Source of the DNA: Thermogemmatispora tikiterensis
GTDB lineage: Bacteria; Chloroflexota; Ktedonobacteria; Ktedonobacterales; Ktedonobacteraceae
NCBI RefSeq assembly: GCF_003268475.1
Contig: NZ_MCIF01000002.1
Location: 2,639,312 to 2,703,311 of the forward strand
Reading direction: 5' to 3'
Length of the DNA stretch: 64,000 bases
Part shown: one piece after another, positions 61,867 through 64,000 of the stretch
How positions within the stretch are numbered: position 1 is the stretch's first letter
How the letters are laid out: the number at the start of each line of letters is the position of its first letter
Position numbers and translations under genes: made by a program
The notes under the pieces: generated by a model
Database searches by the model: none
The model's input: only the letters and a program-made list of their open reading frames with translations
Told to the model about the DNA's origin: nothing

Positions 61867-64000
61867 ATGAACAGTAAGGTCACCTACTATCGTCAATACA
61901 GTTTCTGCGGCAAACCACAGTGTAAAAAATGTCGCCAGGGGCGCGGGCATGGACCTTACTGGTATGCTTATCGCAGCGAGGGCGGTCAGATCACACGCAC
62001 CTACATTGGCCGTAGCCTGCCTCCAGAGGCGCTGGCTCAGGTCGAACAACAAGAGATCATAGCCGGTCAGCCAGGCCAGCCTCCGCTGCGACGTCTCTAC
62101 CTCCTGGGAAACTTCCGCCTGGAACGTCCCGCCGAAGAACAGCGCATCGCCCGACGAAGCGGACGCCCCGCTCTCCAGCCCGCCGGTCGCGCCCTCCTGG
62201 CTCTGCTCATCTCCAGCCCAGAGCGTCAGCTTCCACGTCGCCAGGCCCTGACTGTCCTCTGGCCTGATCTCCCCCCCAGCGAGGCCAATCGGCGCCTCGA
62301 ACGCGCAGCCGCCAACCTACGCTACTGGTTTGCCACTGCCACCCCCTTAGCGTCGACCCCACCTGGCGCTCCTCCGCCCCCTACATTTCTCCAGGAGAGC
62401 GAAGAGGCACTCAGCCTTGCCGGGCAGCAAACTCTCTGGATCGATGCCGACGCTTTCGAGGAACTACTCGATCACGCCTCGCGCTGCAGCGACGAGCCAC
62501 TGCGTGAGAGCCTCCTTGACGAAGCCCTCCGCCTCTACAAAGGGGATCTACTCGCCGGCTGGACAGCGCCACCCTATCCCGCCCAGTTGACCAGACGGCG
62601 CGAGGCCCTGCGCTGGCACTGGCGTCAAGCCCTGCTGACCCTGGTCGATCTGCGCCTCAGCCGCGACAACTTTACTGGGACATTGCCACTGCTCGAACGC
62701 CTCTTAGCAAGCGATTTCGGTGACGGCGAGGCCCTGGCCCTGACCATGTACTGTCTGGCAGGACTGCGCCGCCGCAGCGAGGCTATCCGCCTATACCAGC
62801 AATTCCTCTCGAGCCATGAAACAATCCTCTCTGAAGCAGTCCAGGCCCTCTACCAGGCTATCTGTGCCAACCAGCCTCTCCCTCGACCACGGCCAACACC
62901 GGCGACCCAACCAACCCACCCGGCGCTCCCGCCGGCCTCACAGGAGAAGACTCTCATCTCCACCCCCGCTACGCCCCAGATCGGGCGCACCCATCGCAGT
63001 CCTCTGGTTGGACGTGATCAGGAACTGGCCGTCTTACGCCAGTTACTGACCGACACAGAGCAACTTGCCACCACCGCACTAGAGCAGCTGACCTCTGTGA
63101 CAACTGGCCCTAGCTCCACCCGCAACGGCAGCACCGCCACCTTGCCTCCAGCCACCCAACGACAACCCCAGTACGCTGTCCTGGTCGCCGCCCCTGGCCT
63201 TGGCAAAACTCGCCTGGCCGAGGAACTCAGCCGCGAAGCCCTGCAACGCCGTTGGACCGTCATCTGGAGCCGCGTCTACGAACAAGAAAGCGCTATCCCT
63301 TACCGCCTCTGGATTGAGCCACTGCGGAGCATCACAGCGCAGGACATCTGGCTGACTCAGGAGATTCAACAGCATCCCACCCTCTACGCCCCCCTGGGGG
63401 CCATTCTGCCAGAACTCTACGAGATACTGCCACCACCATCCCCCCTGCCACCAGAGCAGGAGCAGCAGCGTCTCAAAGAAGCCCTGCAAGAACTGTTCAT
63501 GCGCGTCAGCCGGCAGGTCCCCCTCCTGCTCGTCCTGGACGACCTCCACTGGGCCGACGCCAGCAGCTGTGAGCTACTTGGCTATCTGGTCCGGCGCCTG
63601 GCAGGCTACCCTGTGCTCTTCATCGGCACCTGCCGCGATAGCGATCTGGCCGCCAATACGGTGCTCCAGACACTTATCGCTCACCTGCAGCGCGAGCACG
63701 GCGTCATCACCCTCGATCTGCCACCGCTGACCGACGAACAGATCGCCCAGATCGTCAGCCACATGCCCCCGGCGGCCCAGCGCTTCATCCAGTCGCACGC
63801 TGCCGGCAACCCCTTCTTCGCCGAGGAACTGGCTCGCAGCATTGAGATGCAGCTGCTCTCTCCTACGGAGAGCAGCTTCCAGGCTGGCCTCCAGCGCCTG
63901 CCCGAAACCATCACCGCAGTGCTCGACATGCGCCTCAACCGGCTCAGCCGCCACTGCCGACGCCTCCTCAACGATGCTGCCATCCTTGGTGGCTCTTTCG
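61867..64000 (+). CDS. Second giant regulator, paralogue of 55531-59658 (3' end beyond window)
   Basis: Open from ATG 61867 to the window end, 711 codons. It has the CGKP module (SFCGKPQCKKCRQGRGHGPY at about 12-31, then RTYIGRSLPP), a BTAD-like part (~75-325; LPRRQALTVLWPDLPPSEAN), an ATPase domain with P-loop VAAPGLGKTRLAEEL (~440-455), LLVLDDLHWADASSCELLGY (~556-575) and GNPFFAEELARS. The P-loop has Ala where the first Gly usually is. AAGGAG lies 8 bp before the ATG. It is a paralogue of the preceding large gene and was probably formed by duplication. Confidence 0.85.
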   Translation, partial: MNSKVTYYRQYSFCGKPQCKKCRQGRGHGPYWYAYRSEGGQITRTYIGRSLPPEALAQVEQQEIIAGQPGQPPLRRLYLLGNFRLERPAEEQRIARRSGRPALQPAGRALLALLISSPERQLPRRQALTVLWPDLPPSEANRRLERAAANLRYWFATATPLASTPPGAPPPPTFLQESEEALSLAGQQTLWIDADAFEELLDHASRCSDEPLRESLLDEALRLYKGDLLAGWTAPPYPAQLTRRREALRWHWRQALLTLVDLRLSRDNFTGTLPLLERLLASDFGDGEALALTMYCLAGLRRRSEAIRLYQQFLSSHETILSEAVQALYQAICANQPLPRPRPTPATQPTHPALPPASQEKTLISTPATPQIGRTHRSPLVGRDQELAVLRQLLTDTEQLATTALEQLTSVTTGPSSTRNGSTATLPPATQRQPQYAVLVAAPGLGKTRLAEELSREALQRRWTVIWSRVYEQESAIPYRLWIEPLRSITAQDIWLTQEIQQHPTLYAPLGAILPELYEILPPPSPLPPEQEQQRLKEALQELFMRVSRQVPLLLVLDDLHWADASSCELLGYLVRRLAGYPVLFIGTCRDSDLAANTVLQTLIAHLQREHGVITLDLPPLTDEQIAQIVSHMPPAAQRFIQSHAAGNPFFAEELARSIEMQLLSPTESSFQAGLQRLPETITAVLDMRLNRLSRHCRRLLNDAAILGGSF

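Overview
The window reads as chromosomal DNA of a high-GC, Gram-positive-like bacterium. The best guess is a Ktedonobacteria-type Chloroflexota, Thermogemmatispora-like. This is inferred from gene content and was not tested by any search. Pointers are lysine synthesis through the LysW carrier, T-box and TPP leaders, very large BTAD/ATPase/TPR regulators with a CGKP-type N-terminal module, CHAD and Ppx proteins, and a baseplate-J-like membrane protein. No rRNA, insertion sequence, phage block or CRISPR repeat array was seen. One tRNA gene (Leu, CAG) is present.

Layout. 1-2744 (minus): FtsX/MacB-like ABC permease, cut by the window edge, with its ATPase and an operator-like promoter. 3201-6098 (plus): secD-secF. 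6248-7192: VOC protein. 7325-10121 (minus): polyphosphate-type cluster of HD protein, CHAD protein and a Ppx-CHAD fusion. 10357-10598: tRNA-Leu with promoter and terminator. 10734-12331: TetR regulator divergent from an SDR. 12528-14030: TPP riboswitch and thiC. 14167-16542 (minus): phosphoketolase. 16859-18221 (minus): DUF2568-like protein and an MBL hydrolase. 18546-18640: candidate small RNA. 18824-19368: zinc-ribbon protein and rpsU.

19552-30100 (minus) is a complete-looking type III-D CRISPR effector operon. It holds an HD-less Cas10 with GGDD, four Cas7-like RAMP proteins, Csx10, a Csx19-like protein, two small helical proteins, and a terminal TIR-TIR-SAVED protein. It has no cas1, cas2, cas6 or array in view. 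The simplest reading is that target RNA binding switches on the Cas10 cyclase, and that its cyclic oligoadenylate is sensed by SAVED and triggers the TIR domains. Upstream, 30222-31081 holds an AT-rich cassette: a promoter, a perfect 48-bp palindrome, two coupled small ORFs, hairpins and a terminator.

31428-32723 is a cardiolipin-synthase-like protein. 32742-43254 (minus) is a lysine operon of the alpha-aminoadipate/LysW type: lysW, lysX, lysY, lysZ, a fused lysJ-lysK, homocitrate synthase, lysT, lysU and a homoisocitrate-dehydrogenase-like gene. It sits behind one promoter and two tandem lysine T-boxes that share an identical 70-bp block. 43444-51304 (plus): PPTase behind a (GGAA)8 tract, baseplate-J-like membrane protein, SRPBCC protein, DUF2961-like protein and DegT aminotransferase. 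51451-54652 (minus): response regulator, sigma-70 factor, PP2C phosphatase and a small helical protein. 55531-64000 (plus): two paralogous giant regulators (CGKP module, BTAD, AAA ATPase, TPR), the second cut by the window end, separated by a small membrane protein and about 1.6 kb with no convincing gene.
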